Source of the DNA: CAJCBL01 sp035298965
Lineage (GTDB): Bacteria; Verrucomicrobiota; Verrucomicrobiia; Opitutales; Opitutaceae
Assembly: GCA_035298965.1 (NCBI GenBank)
Contig: DATGXO010000086.1
Coordinates: 1-36,571, forward strand
Reading direction: 5' to 3'
Length of the DNA stretch: 36,571 nt
Shown here: piece by piece, positions 23,165 through 31,044 of the stretch
Position numbering within the stretch: the stretch's first letter is position 1
Layout of the letters: each line of letters starts with the position of its first letter
Program-made: the position numbers and the translations under genes
Notes under the pieces: generated by a model
What the model was told of the DNA's origin: nothing
The model's database searches: none
Seen by the model: the letters and a program-made list of their open reading frames with translations, nothing else

Positions 23165-24190
23165 TCAGACGGCGGGCGCGGGTTCGAGCACGTGTTCGTA
23201 GCGATCGCCGACCTTGCGCACATGGCCGAGCGCCGGGAACGGCATGTGCGCGCCGAAGACGCGCGTGCGGTCCGCGGCGGCGCGATCGAGAAACTTCCGG
23301 CGTGTGGCGGCCGCGATCTCCGGCTGGACGTCGAAGACAATCGGTACGTCGGGATTCGCGAAGGTGATCGCGTGGTGGTGGGCGATGTCGACGAAGTGCA
23401 GCAACTGCGCGTTGCCCGAGGAGAACTCGAACGCGATGTGGCCGGGCGTGTGGCCGGGCGCGTCGAGGACCTCCAGCCCGTCGATCAACTTGTCGCCGGG
23501 GGCGATGAACTGCCACTTCGGCTTGAGCGCGTTAAGGCAGGCTTGCGCGCCGGCGATCGAGTCGGCGGCGACACCGGCGGCGGAGAGTTCGCCCGAGCGG
23601 CCGGTCCAGATTTCGAATTCGCGGCGGTGGATGAAATGCTGCGCGTTGGTGAAGACCGGTTGCTTGGTCTCGGCGTCGAGCAGGCCTCCGAAGTGGTCGC
23701 CGTGCGCGTGGGAGAGGAAGACGGCGGAGATCTGCGCCGGCTTCACGCCGATCACCGCGAGACGGCGGACGAGTTTGCCGTTGGTCGGGCCGAAGAGGCC
23801 GCCGCAGCCGGAGTCGATGAGCACGAGTTCGGAGCCCATGCGCACGAGCAGCACGGTGAACGGGATCCCGAAGCTGTCGGTGGGCAGGAACGCGGCGCCG
23901 AGCGTCGCGGCGAGTTTATCCTGACCGGCGGCTGGCCAAGGCGCCTGGGCGAGCGGGCCGCCGAAGCCGCCGTCGAGTAGCGCGACGGCATCGAACGCGC
24001 CGATCTTGAAGCGGAAATAGCCCGCTTGTTCGCCGGCGAGGCTGGGCGACGAGCCGACCGCAGCGGTGCCGGACGCGGAGTCGGCCGCAGCGACGCGGGT
24101 CGCCAGGCTGGGCAGGAACGTGGCGGCGCCGACGAGGCCGAGGAAACGCAGCGCATCGCGGCGGGACAGGGCGGAGGTGCTAGGGTGCAT
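23165..24190 (-). CDS. Tat-exported metallo-beta-lactamase-fold hydrolase
   Basis: A protein of 341 residues. The N-terminus MHPSTSALSRRDALRFLGLV has a twin-arginine motif (SRRDAL) followed by a hydrophobic stretch and Ala-rich cleavage region ending near residue 36, so it should be folded before export. The MBL domain has the metal site HAHGDH at 161-166 (HxHxDH), preceded by ELVLIDSGCGG and followed by APGHTPGHIAFEF and a late GAHMPFP histidine. This layout resembles lactonase-like and AidC/AttM-type enzymes as well as other uncharacterised hydrolases; the substrate cannot be told from sequence. The start at the ATG 24188-24190 gives a standard Tat signal. It is 112 bases downstream of the histidine kinase gene on the same strand. 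Confidence 0.84.
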   Translation of the reverse strand: MHPSTSALSRRDALRFLGLVGAATFLPSLATRVAAADSASGTAAVGSSPSLAGEQAGYFRFKIGAFDAVALLDGGFGGPLAQAPWPAAGQDKLAATLGAAFLPTDSFGIPFTVLLVRMGSELVLIDSGCGGLFGPTNGKLVRRLAVIGVKPAQISAVFLSHAHGDHFGGLLDAETKQPVFTNAQHFIHRREFEIWTGRSGELSAAGVAADSIAGAQACLNALKPKWQFIAPGDKLIDGLEVLDAPGHTPGHIAFEFSSGNAQLLHFVDIAHHHAITFANPDVPIVFDVQPEIAAATRRKFLDRAAADRTRVFGAHMPFPALGHVRKVGDRYEHVLEPAPAV

Positions 24191-24302
24191 AGGTAGAGAA
24201 ACGAAGGGAGCAGGGACCGATTCGCGGAGGACGCAAATCGATCGTTTCAACGGTACAAACGCGCCGTGGCGCGGCACGGAAATCGCGAACACGGATCCGG
24301 CT

Positions 24303-25487
24303 TCAAACCGGCAATACGAACTCGAAGGTCGTGCCATCGAGCGCCGAGGACTCGAACGACACGCGGCCGCGGAGCAGCCGCTCGCCGACGAGCTTCATCG
24401 AGTAGGTGCCGAGGCCGCGGCCGAGATTGCCCTTGGTCGTGAAGTTGCGCTGGAAGATGCGCAGCGCCACCTCGGGCGGGATGGGCGCCTCGTTCCAGAC
24501 GCGGAAGTTGAGCGCGGCGGGCTCGCGCCTGGCGTGGATGCGGATTTCGCCGCCCGAGGGCGTGGCTTCGAGCGCGTTGATCGCCATGTTCGCGAGCACG
24601 CGGAGGAGGAGGGTGTCGTCGGCGGAGAACTCGATCTCGTCCTTGGGCTGGACGAGGGCGATGCGTTTGCCCTCGGCGGCGGGATGATGCCCGACGACCG
24701 CGCGGAGCGCGTCGAGCACGGCGGCGAGCCGGAGCGGGCGGGCACGCGTCTCGAGCGAGAGAGGGTCGGCGGAGGCGATGAGGCGGCGCTGCAACTCGAG
24801 TTCGCGGGCGATACGCGTCGCGAGCTGGTGGACCTCGGTCGCGATGCCGGCGAGTTCGCCGTGCTCTTCGGCGGCGAGAGTTTCGCTGGCGCAGAGGAGC
24901 GAGGTAAGCGTGTTGTTGAGGTCGTGGTGAAAAGAGCGTTCGGCGAGCGCGCTCTGTTGTTGGCGGCTCACGTCGTCGAACACGACGAGGATGAGCTGCT
25001 GGCGCGAGACTTCGAGCGGGGTCGCGCGCACGCGCAGGACGACATCGGTGCGCACGCCTTCGCGCTGCACCTCGATCGCGCAGTAGCGCTCGGAGGGTTT
25101 CTGTTGATGCAACGCGACGGCCTGCGCGATCGCGGCGCCGCAGGTGCGGCAGTACCGACTTGTGCCGCAACCGGCCGGCATCTCGACCGCGTGCGGGCAG
25201 GCGATCGCCTCGCCGAGGCGTTGACCGAGCAGGTCGTCGATCGAACCGACCCCGAGGTGATCGAGCAGCACCTCGTTGGTCACGAGAATCTGGCGATGCT
25301 CGTTCAGCACGGCGATCATGCCGCCGAAGGTGCGCAGCAGGGTGTCGACGACGGGATTCGCGGTCAGGGCCCGGAGCTGCTCGCGCAGATCGGCTGGAGG
25401 AAGCCGGTCGGGCGAGGCGAAGTGGGTCGCCGTGGTGTGCCTGCAGTTTTCGGTCGGGCGTGGCGCGGTGGCTTGGGTTGGAATCAT
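24303..25487 (-). CDS. PAS histidine kinase with four-cysteine cluster
   Basis: A cytoplasmic-looking protein of 394 residues, with no membrane helix. Residues of about 45-170 are a PAS-like sensor domain (DTLLRTFGGMIAVLNEHRQI and later LVVFDDVSRQQQ). It carries the cluster C97-P-H-A ... GCGTSRYCRTCGAA with Cys97, Cys107, Cys113 and Cys116, a spacing that could bind a metal or Fe-S centre. The phospho-acceptor region is FHHDLNNTLTSLL (His188). The ATPase domain shows the N box NMAINALEATPSGG (around N304) and the G box GRGLGTYSMKLVGERL. There is no receiver domain and no adjacent response regulator, so its partner is elsewhere. The ATG at 25485-25487 was chosen; an earlier in-frame start would only add a low-complexity leader. 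Confidence 0.85.
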   Translation of the reverse strand: MIPTQATAPRPTENCRHTTATHFASPDRLPPADLREQLRALTANPVVDTLLRTFGGMIAVLNEHRQILVTNEVLLDHLGVGSIDDLLGQRLGEAIACPHAVEMPAGCGTSRYCRTCGAAIAQAVALHQQKPSERYCAIEVQREGVRTDVVLRVRATPLEVSRQQLILVVFDDVSRQQQSALAERSFHHDLNNTLTSLLCASETLAAEEHGELAGIATEVHQLATRIARELELQRRLIASADPLSLETRARPLRLAAVLDALRAVVGHHPAAEGKRIALVQPKDEIEFSADDTLLLRVLANMAINALEATPSGGEIRIHARREPAALNFRVWNEAPIPPEVALRIFQRNFTTKGNLGRGLGTYSMKLVGERLLRGRVSFESSALDGTTFEFVLPV

Positions 25488-25606
25488 CAATGCGCGGAGA
25501 CGGTCGGTTGCCGGGGGGCGTGGGACCGTATCCGAAGCGCGCGGTTGAGCAACCCACATGCCTCGAACGTGGTGGCGAGGCGGCGATCGCCGCGTCTGAA
25601 ACGAGG

Positions 25607-26440
25607 TCAGGCCGCGAGGAGGCGGTCGAGTTCCTGCCAGAGCGGTGTCGGGATCTGCTCGGGGCGTGCGCGGAGGTCGAGGCCGGCGGCCGCGAGCTTC
25701 GGCTCCCAGGCGGCGAGCGCGGCGGGATCGTGGCGACGGAGGAGCGCGCCGATCTGTTTGCGGCGTTGCTGGAAGCAGGCGCGCACGAGCTGGCGCGTCG
25801 ATTCATGGAAACGGTGCGGCGCTGCGCGGCGCTGGAGGTTGAGCAGGTACGAATCGACGTCGGGCGCGGGAAAGAAGCAGTTGCGGCTCACGGCGTGGCC
25901 GGGTGCGGCGACAAAGGCCGACTGGAGGAAGATCGAGATGGCGCCGAAGCTTTTCGTGCCGGGCTCGGCGAGAAAACGGTCCGCCGCCTCGCGCTGGACC
26001 ATGAGCACGGTGCGCTCGGGGAGCGGGCCGGAGAGCACGCCGTCGAACCACGGGGTGGAGATTGCGTAGGGGAGGTTGGCGACGATCTTGAAGTCGCCTA
26101 GCGCCGGGTCGTAACTGGCGAGCGGATGCGCGACGGCGTCGCCGTGGAGGAGGTGGAGGCGGCCGCCGGCGCCCGGCACCACGGTCGCGGCGAGATGGGC
26201 GTGCAGCCGCGGGTCGAACTCGACCGCCCACACCTCGGCGCCGGCGTCGAGCAGTTCGCCGGTGAGCGTGCCGAGACCGGGGCCGATCTCCACCACGCGA
26301 TCGCCGGGCTGGATCGCTGCGAGCTCGAGGGATTTGCGCACGATGTTGCCGTCGACGAGGAAGTTTTGCCCGAGCTGGCGGTTCGGGCGGTGGCCGAGCT
26401 GTTCGAGCAGGGCGCGGGTCGTGGACGGGGAGAGCGGCAT
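25607..26440 (-). CDS. rsmA: RsmA (KsgA), 16S rRNA A1518/A1519 dimethyltransferase
   Basis: A protein of 277 residues that dimethylates the two adenines of the 3' terminal helix of 16S rRNA using SAM. Signatures are complete: LGQNFLVD at the N-terminus, VEIGPGLGTLTGELL (SAM loop), VEFD at the ribose-binding acid, GDAVA, and the catalytic NLPYAIS (motif IV), followed by VQREAADRFLA and FFPAPDVDS. The C-terminal helical domain holds FQQRRKQIGALLRR. The ATG at 26438-26440 fits the family; a GTG three codons upstream is possible. No partner gene overlaps; the pseudopilin upstream is closed by its own terminator, so rsmA must have a separate promoter nearby. Confidence 0.96.
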   Translation of the reverse strand: MPLSPSTTRALLEQLGHRPNRQLGQNFLVDGNIVRKSLELAAIQPGDRVVEIGPGLGTLTGELLDAGAEVWAVEFDPRLHAHLAATVVPGAGGRLHLLHGDAVAHPLASYDPALGDFKIVANLPYAISTPWFDGVLSGPLPERTVLMVQREAADRFLAEPGTKSFGAISIFLQSAFVAAPGHAVSRNCFFPAPDVDSYLLNLQRRAAPHRFHESTRQLVRACFQQRRKQIGALLRRHDPAALAAWEPKLAAAGLDLRARPEQIPTPLWQELDRLLAA

Positions 26441-26481
26441 CGCGTGCACGCTACGGGTACGCGCGCGGCGCGGGCGAAACG

Positions 26482-26513
26482 AAAAAGGGGCCCCCGCGTG
26501 CGCAGGGGCCCCT
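26482..26513 (-). terminator. Rho-independent terminator of the pseudopilin gene
   Basis: On the minus strand, AGGGGCCCC (26513-26505) pairs with GGGGCCCCT (26494-26486) around a 10-base loop and runs into TTTTT (26486-26482) and CGTTTCG. It starts 26 bases after the pseudopilin stop, in the right orientation. Confidence 0.88.
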
Positions 26514-26539
26514 CGGGGTGGCTGGTGGGGGACGGGAAA

Positions 26540-27349
26540 TCAGGGCGTGCCGGTGGCGAGTGTGTCGTGTGCGAGTCCGATGCCGGTGCCCGCGCCGGTG
26601 GCGGAGAGCACGCGGGGCGTTTGCCAGGCGCTGGCGCCGGTGAACGCCGGCACGGCGGCGAGGAGTTGGCGCGTGCGGCCGCCGTTGGCGGCGATCAGGC
26701 GGCCGCTCGCATCGTCGGCGCCGAGGCTGTCGAAGAATTGCACGTGGCCGCCGATGAAGAAGACGTGGCCGCCATCGGCGCCGTAGACGGAGTTCTGGCG
26801 ATTGGAGTCCCACATCCCGGTGGCGGCGGTGAGCCCGCGTGTCCAGACAACGGGTGTGTTGGCGCCCATCGAAGTCCTCAGGCCGCTGAACGCCTGATAG
26901 CTGAGGACCGCGCCGTTGAAGGCGGGCGCGCCGGCGGCGAAGTCGCGCGGTTGGGCGTTGTCGAGGATGTTGCCGAGGTCCTGCGTGCCGGTGAGGTCGG
27001 AGGGCGAGACCCAGAGCGCGCCGTTGTTGAGCCCGCCGGAGAGCGCGAGCGCGGCGGCGTACGAGTACAACGTCGTGGTGGGCGCCGCGCCGACGGGGAC
27101 GAAACCGGTGGTGCCGGCGGTGGCGGGTAGGTTGGTGCCCGGGAGATTGCCGTTGTGCTCCTGGGCGTAGACGAGCGCCGCCTGACCGATGCTGCGGATG
27201 TTCGCGAGATCGGAGGCGCGCTGGGCGTTTTCACGGACTTTGCCCACGACCGGGATCAGGATGGCGGCGAGGACGCCGATGATCGCGATGACCGTGAGCA
27301 ATTCGACGAGGGTGAAACCCTCGCGCTGAGGTACAACATGCTGACGCAT
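26540..27349 (-). CDS. Type IV pilin-like / type II secretion pseudopilin protein
   Basis: A protein of 269 residues with a prepilin peptidase site near the N-terminus: a short leader MRQHVVPQREG followed by FTLVELLTVIAIIGVLAAIL, with the +5 Glu present. The hydrophobic helix (residues 12-33) is followed by VVGKVRENAQRASDLANIRSI, the type seen in Verrucomicrobia and Planctomycetes. The rest of the protein is rich in Gly/Asn/Ala/Thr with a repeat of the GG(H)V-(x)-FF pattern (GGHVFFIGGHVQFFDSLG), typical of the large family of H-X9-DG-like pseudopilins. The minus strand carries GGTAAGG just ahead of the ATG, a possible ribosome-binding site. The gene stands alone, and no other secretion genes are nearby. 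The leader region upstream has a small dyad at 27379-27398. Confidence 0.85.
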   Translation of the reverse strand: MRQHVVPQREGFTLVELLTVIAIIGVLAAILIPVVGKVRENAQRASDLANIRSIGQAALVYAQEHNGNLPGTNLPATAGTTGFVPVGAAPTTTLYSYAAALALSGGLNNGALWVSPSDLTGTQDLGNILDNAQPRDFAAGAPAFNGAVLSYQAFSGLRTSMGANTPVVWTRGLTAATGMWDSNRQNSVYGADGGHVFFIGGHVQFFDSLGADDASGRLIAANGGRTRQLLAAVPAFTGASAWQTPRVLSATGAGTGIGLAHDTLATGTP

Positions 27350-27462
27350 AGCCTTACCTTTCTGTGTGGCTTAGGATTTGCGCGGGGGGTAACGCGCAGG
27401 CTCCACAAAGCCATGACGGTGGCAAGCGCGAACTCGCGGGAACCTGTCTGCGCCGCCGGTTT

Positions 27463-28362
27463 TCAGCGCATGCGGCGGGCGGCAGCGAACAGGTATTGTT
27501 GCGCGAGCCCGGCGAGCGGCCCGAAGTGCACGCGGCCAAATTGCGCGAGGTGTGCGAGATTCCAGCCGTGCAGACCGTAACGTTCCGCGAGCGTGCGCAG
27601 GATCCAGACATCGACGGGGAACGCCTCGAGGCGGCGGGCGCCGAAGAGCAGGACGCAGTCGGCTACCTTCTCGCCCACACCGGGCAACTCGCACAGCGCC
27701 GCCTTGGCCTCCGGATACGGCGCGAGCTCGACGCGCGCGAACCAGCCGGGCCGCTCGCGCAGGAAGCGCGCGGTCTCGGCCACGTAGCGGGCGCGGAAGC
27801 CGAGGGCGCAGGCGCGGAGCTCGTCCTCGCGGAGTTCGGCAAGCCGCGACCAGGTGGGCAGCGCGTGCAGGCCGGGGGCGAGTTCGTTGCCGAAGCGGAG
27901 CGCGAGCGTGTCGCAGAGTTGGCGGATCTGCGGGATCTGCTTGGTCGAGCTGAGGATGAAGGCGAGCAACGTCTCCGCGAAGGGCTGACGCAGCAGGATC
28001 AGCCCCGGGCACGCGGCCACGGCGCCGGCGAGCACGGCGTCGCTGGCCAGGGGCAGGCGTGCGAGGTAGGCGGGGAGCTCCGCGGCCATGCCGAGGTAGT
28101 CGAGGAGCGCGGCGCGGGCGGCGGCGGAGTCGGTGGCGGTGCGGAACTCGAGCGCGGCATCGTGGCCGACGCGGAGTTGGACGGCGTGCGTGGCGAAGAT
28201 GCCCTGCCAGCCCTCGTCTTCAGCCCGCCAGCGCCAGCGGAAGGCTTGTCCGCCGTCGAGCGATTCACGGAGGCTGTCGGCGGTGAACGCGTGCCGTAGC
28301 GCGAGCGGCGTCCAAGGGCTCCAGCGCGGCGCAGTCGACGCGGAACGGCCGGTGGCAGCCAT
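27463..28362 (-). CDS. ogg: OGG1-type 8-oxoguanine DNA glycosylase/AP lyase
   Basis: A protein of 299 residues from the HhH-GPD superfamily that should remove 8-oxoguanine paired with C and cleave the strand. The N-terminal region contains GGQAFRWRW (residues 37-45), close to the eukaryotic GQSFRW substrate-pocket motif. A helix-hairpin-helix ELPGVGEKVADCVLLFG (225-241) carries the catalytic lysine K232 and precedes FPVDVW with the conserved Asp251. Unlike MutY or Nth there is no Fe-S cysteine set. OGG1-like enzymes are uncommon in bacteria relative to MutM. The start at the ATG 28360-28362 is 11 bases from the upstream gene's stop, which suggests a two-gene unit. Confidence 0.88.
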   Translation of the reverse strand: MAATGRSASTAPRWSPWTPLALRHAFTADSLRESLDGGQAFRWRWRAEDEGWQGIFATHAVQLRVGHDAALEFRTATDSAAARAALLDYLGMAAELPAYLARLPLASDAVLAGAVAACPGLILLRQPFAETLLAFILSSTKQIPQIRQLCDTLALRFGNELAPGLHALPTWSRLAELREDELRACALGFRARYVAETARFLRERPGWFARVELAPYPEAKAALCELPGVGEKVADCVLLFGARRLEAFPVDVWILRTLAERYGLHGWNLAHLAQFGRVHFGPLAGLAQQYLFAAARRMR

Positions 28363-28373
28363 CGGGCCGGGGA

Positions 28374-28850
28374 TTACTTGGCGGCCGTCGGGCTGCCGCT
28401 CCAGAGGAAGCTGGAACGTTCCGCGAGCACGGTGCCGTCGGCGGCGCGCGCGGTGAGGCGCCAGGCGGCGGGACGGGTTTCCTGGCTCGGCCAGTCCGCG
28501 CCGGTCACGCCGAGTTGGAAGACTTTCGCGCCGGCCGGGAGATCGGCGGGAAACGTGTAGGTGTGCACGGCGGGGTTGCCCGGGAGCACGACTTCCAGCA
28601 CGAGGCTCGCGCCGGGCGCGGCGGCATCGGTCTTCACGCGGGTGAGGAAATAGTAGCCGTCGCGTGGCTCGGCCTGGGTGCGGAGCACGATCTCGTTGCC
28701 CGTGTTCTCATTGCCGCCGACGTACTCGGTGATGCGCTTGAAGGAATCGGCGTCGCGGTACGTGGGCCAGACGCGCACGATCTCAACGGCGCCGTTGAGC
28801 AGCGCAGGCAAGGCGAGGAGCAACAGGGCGGCGGCGGAACGCGGAGACAT
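28374..28850 (-). CDS. Small exported protein of unknown function
   Basis: A protein of 158 residues that I do not recognise. The N-terminus MSPRSAAALLLLALPALLNG is a typical Sec signal, cleaved probably near AVE. The mature part begins VEIVRVWPTYRDADSFKRI and then looks like a single beta-sandwich (ASLVLEVVLPGNPAVHTYTF, KVFQLGVTGADWPSQETRPA, AWRLTARAADGTVLAERSSF), with no catalytic motif and no cysteines. The ATG at 28848-28850 is chosen over a GTG two codons earlier. It lies 11 bases ahead of the OGG1-like glycosylase on the same strand; this may be co-transcription without functional relation. Lineage-restricted protein is likely. Confidence 0.65.
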   Translation of the reverse strand: MSPRSAAALLLLALPALLNGAVEIVRVWPTYRDADSFKRITEYVGGNENTGNEIVLRTQAEPRDGYYFLTRVKTDAAAPGASLVLEVVLPGNPAVHTYTFPADLPAGAKVFQLGVTGADWPSQETRPAAWRLTARAADGTVLAERSSFLWSGSPTAAK

Positions 28851-28941
28851 GGTCACGGCGAATAGCGGTCGGGCTGGGCGCTGGCAAGGGCGGCGCGGTC
28901 GGTTTTTCGGGCGCGGGTGGTGCGGCGCGGAAGCCGGGCAC

Positions 28942-28971
28942 AAAAAAGCGCACTGCCCGAGAGCAGTGCGC
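28942..28971 (-). terminator. Rho-independent terminator of rplU-rpmA
   Basis: On the minus strand, GCGCACTGC (28971-28963) pairs perfectly with GCAGTGCGC (28956-28948) around a six-base loop and continues TTTTTT at 28947-28942. It begins 21 bases downstream of the rpmA stop. Confidence 0.93.
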
Positions 28972-28992
28972 CGAGAGTGTGCGAGGTGCCGA

Positions 28993-29232
28993 TCAGACGA
29001 TGCTGACCTTGCGGTGTTCCTTGTCGAAGGAGACCACGCCGTCGCGGATCGCGAAGAGGGTGTGGTCGCGGCCCATGTCGACGCCGGCGCCCGCGTGATA
29101 GCGCGTGCCGCGCTGGCGGACGATGATGTTACCGGCAATGACCGACTGGCCGCCGTACAGCTTGATGCCAAGGCGCTTCGCCTTGCTGTCGCGACCGTTG
29201 CACGATGTGCCCTGACCTTTCTTGTGTGCCAT
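28993..29232 (-). CDS. rpmA: Ribosomal protein bL27
   Basis: A 50S subunit protein of 79 residues whose N-terminal tail reaches the peptidyl-transferase centre. MAHKKGQGTSCNGRDS opens it, with no cleaved N-terminal extension of the Firmicute type. AKRLGIKLYGGQ, AGNIIVRQRGTRYHAG and GRDHTLFA follow in the expected order. Residue 11 is Cys where most bL27 proteins have Arg or Lys (STRNGRDS in E. coli). It is slightly shorter at the C-terminus than the usual 85 residues. It lies 12 bases after rplU, the standard arrangement, and is closed by a strong terminator. Confidence 0.97.
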   Translation of the reverse strand: MAHKKGQGTSCNGRDSKAKRLGIKLYGGQSVIAGNIIVRQRGTRYHAGAGVDMGRDHTLFAIRDGVVSFDKEHRKVSIV

Positions 29233-29244
29233 GACGAATCCTTG

Positions 29245-29559
29245 TTAGGCGGAGATGGTTTTGATTTTGAGGACCGTGAGGTCCTGGCGGTGACCCTGAC
29301 GGCGCTCGTAGCCCTTGCGCTTGGTCTTCTTGAAAACGATGATCTTCTTGCCGCGCTTGTTCTCGAGGACTTCGGCGGTAACGGACGCGCCGGCCACCGT
29401 GGGGGTGCCGATCTTGATCTCGGCGCCCTCGCCGACGGAAAGAACGTCGTTGATCTCGACGGTGGAGCCCTTTTCGGCCGTGGGGAACCGATCGACGATC
29501 AGCACGTCGCCCTCGCTGACGACGAACTGTTTCCCCTGTGTCTTGATGGTGGCTTTCAT
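29245..29559 (-). CDS. rplU: Ribosomal protein bL21
   Basis: A 50S subunit protein of 104 residues that binds 23S rRNA. MKATIKTQGKQFVVSEGD is a typical opening, and the family signature is visible in KIIVFKKTKRKGYERRQGHR, followed by a basic tail ending KIKTISA. The upstream open frame reaches 29757 but has no family similarity before the ATG at 29557-29559. The gene begins the rplU-rpmA operon and is divergent from a permease gene, with 323 bases between them, where its promoter must lie; no clear leader structure was found. Confidence 0.97.
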   Translation of the reverse strand: MKATIKTQGKQFVVSEGDVLIVDRFPTAEKGSTVEINDVLSVGEGAEIKIGTPTVAGASVTAEVLENKRGKKIIVFKKTKRKGYERRQGHRQDLTVLKIKTISA

Positions 29560-29882
29560 TGGAAAAGCTCGCGAAGAAACGGTTCGGGTTCGGGGGAAGC
29601 AAGACCTTTTTCCGCGAAGTTTGCGCGCGGCCGCGGTCGAGGAGGAATGCGGCCGCCGCTCGGAGCCACGGCGGACGCCCGAACGAGTCCTTGTTTGTGC
29701 GCGGTCCCGAGGTACGCAAGCGCGCTTCGCGGCGCCACCGTCGGCCGAGACGCCCACAAGACGACATGGCGGGATTGGGCTGCCAATCGGGGCGGAAGCC
29801 GAGCGGTCGACGGGAGGACGGTTCGGAGGTTGCGGGGATCGGCTCGACGCGGAGTCGCAAACTCCGACGATCGACGTCGAAC
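29560..29882. other. Divergent promoter region between rplU and the permease gene
   Basis: Contains no supportable gene. It should hold the promoters of rplU (minus) and the MFS gene (plus). The minus strand has TTGCGT near 29714 that could be a -35 element, but no convincing -10 partner was seen. ATTGG-GCTG-CCAAT at 29773-29785 is a small dyad of unknown meaning. Confidence 0.5.
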
Positions 29883-31022
29883 ATGCCCCTCGCGCCTGCG
29901 TTCCTGAGTGCCACAGACCAAACCGTTGCCGTGCGGACGACGCGCGAAGCGCTGCCGGCGGCCTGGCGCGGGATCGCGTTGCTCGGTGCCGGCCATTTCG
30001 TGATCGAACTCGCGAGCAGCTACGCGCTCAACCGCACGCTCGATGCGACGGAACTCGGCGCCGGGGCGGTGCTGGCGTACAACGCGGTGGCGTTCTGGGG
30101 CCAGGTGCCGCTGGGGCTGGCGGCGGATCGCTGGCGTGGGGCGCGAACGCTGGCGGTGGGCGGCGCGTTGCTGGCGATCGCCGGCTTGGCGCTGTGCGGC
30201 GTGGCGGCTTGGCCGGTGGTGCTGCTGATCGCGCTGGGCAACGGCTGCTACCATGTGGGCGGTGGCGCGCTCACGATCGAGCGGAGCGCGGGCCGGCTGG
30301 GCGGGTTGGGGCTGTTTGTCGGTCCCGGCGCGCTCGGGCTCACGCTCGGCGTGGGGCTGGCGCGGATGGATTTTACGGCGACGCCCTGGGTCTTGGGCGC
30401 GGCGGCAGTGGGCTTGGCGCTGGCGATCGGGCGGCTGGACGGCGCTGCTTCCGCGGGAGGCGCCTGGTTGCAGCCGAACTCGCTCGGCGGACGGCGGAGC
30501 GCGGATCGGCTGCAAGCAGGCTCCTACCTTCGGAGCGTCGTGGTGGTCGCGCTGGTGTTGGCGTGCATCGCGATCCGGGCGTTTGTCGGGGGCGGTTTCG
30601 GGTTCGCGTGGGGTGGCAGCGCGGCGGCGGCGCTGGCGGTCGCCTCGGCGTTGGCGGGCGGGAAGATCGCGGGCGGATTCCTGGCGGACCGGTTCGGCTG
30701 GCTGCGGACGACGCTGGTCGTGCTCGCGTTCTCGGTACCGGCGCTGTGGTTCGGGCGGACGGCGATGCCGGCGGGGTTGGCGGGCGTGGCGTTCTTCCAG
30801 ATGCCGATGGCGGTGACACTCGGCGCGCTGGTGCGGACGTTGCCGGGGCGACCGGGGTTGGCGTTCGGGCTGGCGTCGGCGGCGGTTTACCTCGGCGGAT
30901 TCCCGTTGCTCGCCGGCGATGTGCGCTTGCTGCACTCGTTCGGCGGGCTCTGCGGCCTCTCGCTCGCCGCGGTGGTCATGTTGGCGGCGGGGATGAGGGG
31001 GAAAGCGGAGAAAATCGGATAG
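29883..31022 (+). CDS. MFS-family membrane transporter
   Basis: A 379-residue very hydrophobic protein with about eleven to twelve membrane helices, divided by a central loop at about residues 190-215. Features of the major facilitator superfamily are GLAADRWRGARTLAVGG (loop 2-3 motif, G-x-x-(S/A)-D-R-x-G) and its repeat in the second half, GGFLADRFGWLRTTLVV. The segment LGNGCYHVGGGALTIERS recalls the GxxxxxHPxG of fosmidomycin-resistance-type permeases, but substrate assignment is not possible. The start at ATG 29883 fits the first cytoplasmic segment (PAAWRGIALLGAGHFVIELA). It converges with a secreted-protein gene at a 22-base gap. Confidence 0.8.
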   Translation: MPLAPAFLSATDQTVAVRTTREALPAAWRGIALLGAGHFVIELASSYALNRTLDATELGAGAVLAYNAVAFWGQVPLGLAADRWRGARTLAVGGALLAIAGLALCGVAAWPVVLLIALGNGCYHVGGGALTIERSAGRLGGLGLFVGPGALGLTLGVGLARMDFTATPWVLGAAAVGLALAIGRLDGAASAGGAWLQPNSLGGRRSADRLQAGSYLRSVVVVALVLACIAIRAFVGGGFGFAWGGSAAAALAVASALAGGKIAGGFLADRFGWLRTTLVVLAFSVPALWFGRTAMPAGLAGVAFFQMPMAVTLGALVRTLPGRPGLAFGLASAAVYLGGFPLLAGDVRLLHSFGGLCGLSLAAVVMLAAGMRGKAEKIG

Positions 31023-31044
31023 CAGTCGCTCGGGGACGCCAGCT

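Noticed and set aside
20309..23980. Plus-strand open frame of more than 1,200 codons across the TPR, GT4 and MBL genes
   Set aside because: It is an antisense/other-frame shadow in GC-rich sequence: no family similarity, composition dominated by Gly/Arg/Ala, and it runs through three genes with clear motifs.
27379..27398. Regulatory hairpin or terminator between ogg and the pseudopilin gene
   Set aside because: Only six base pairs (TGCGCG/CGCGCA) and no T tract; could form by chance in GC-rich sequence.
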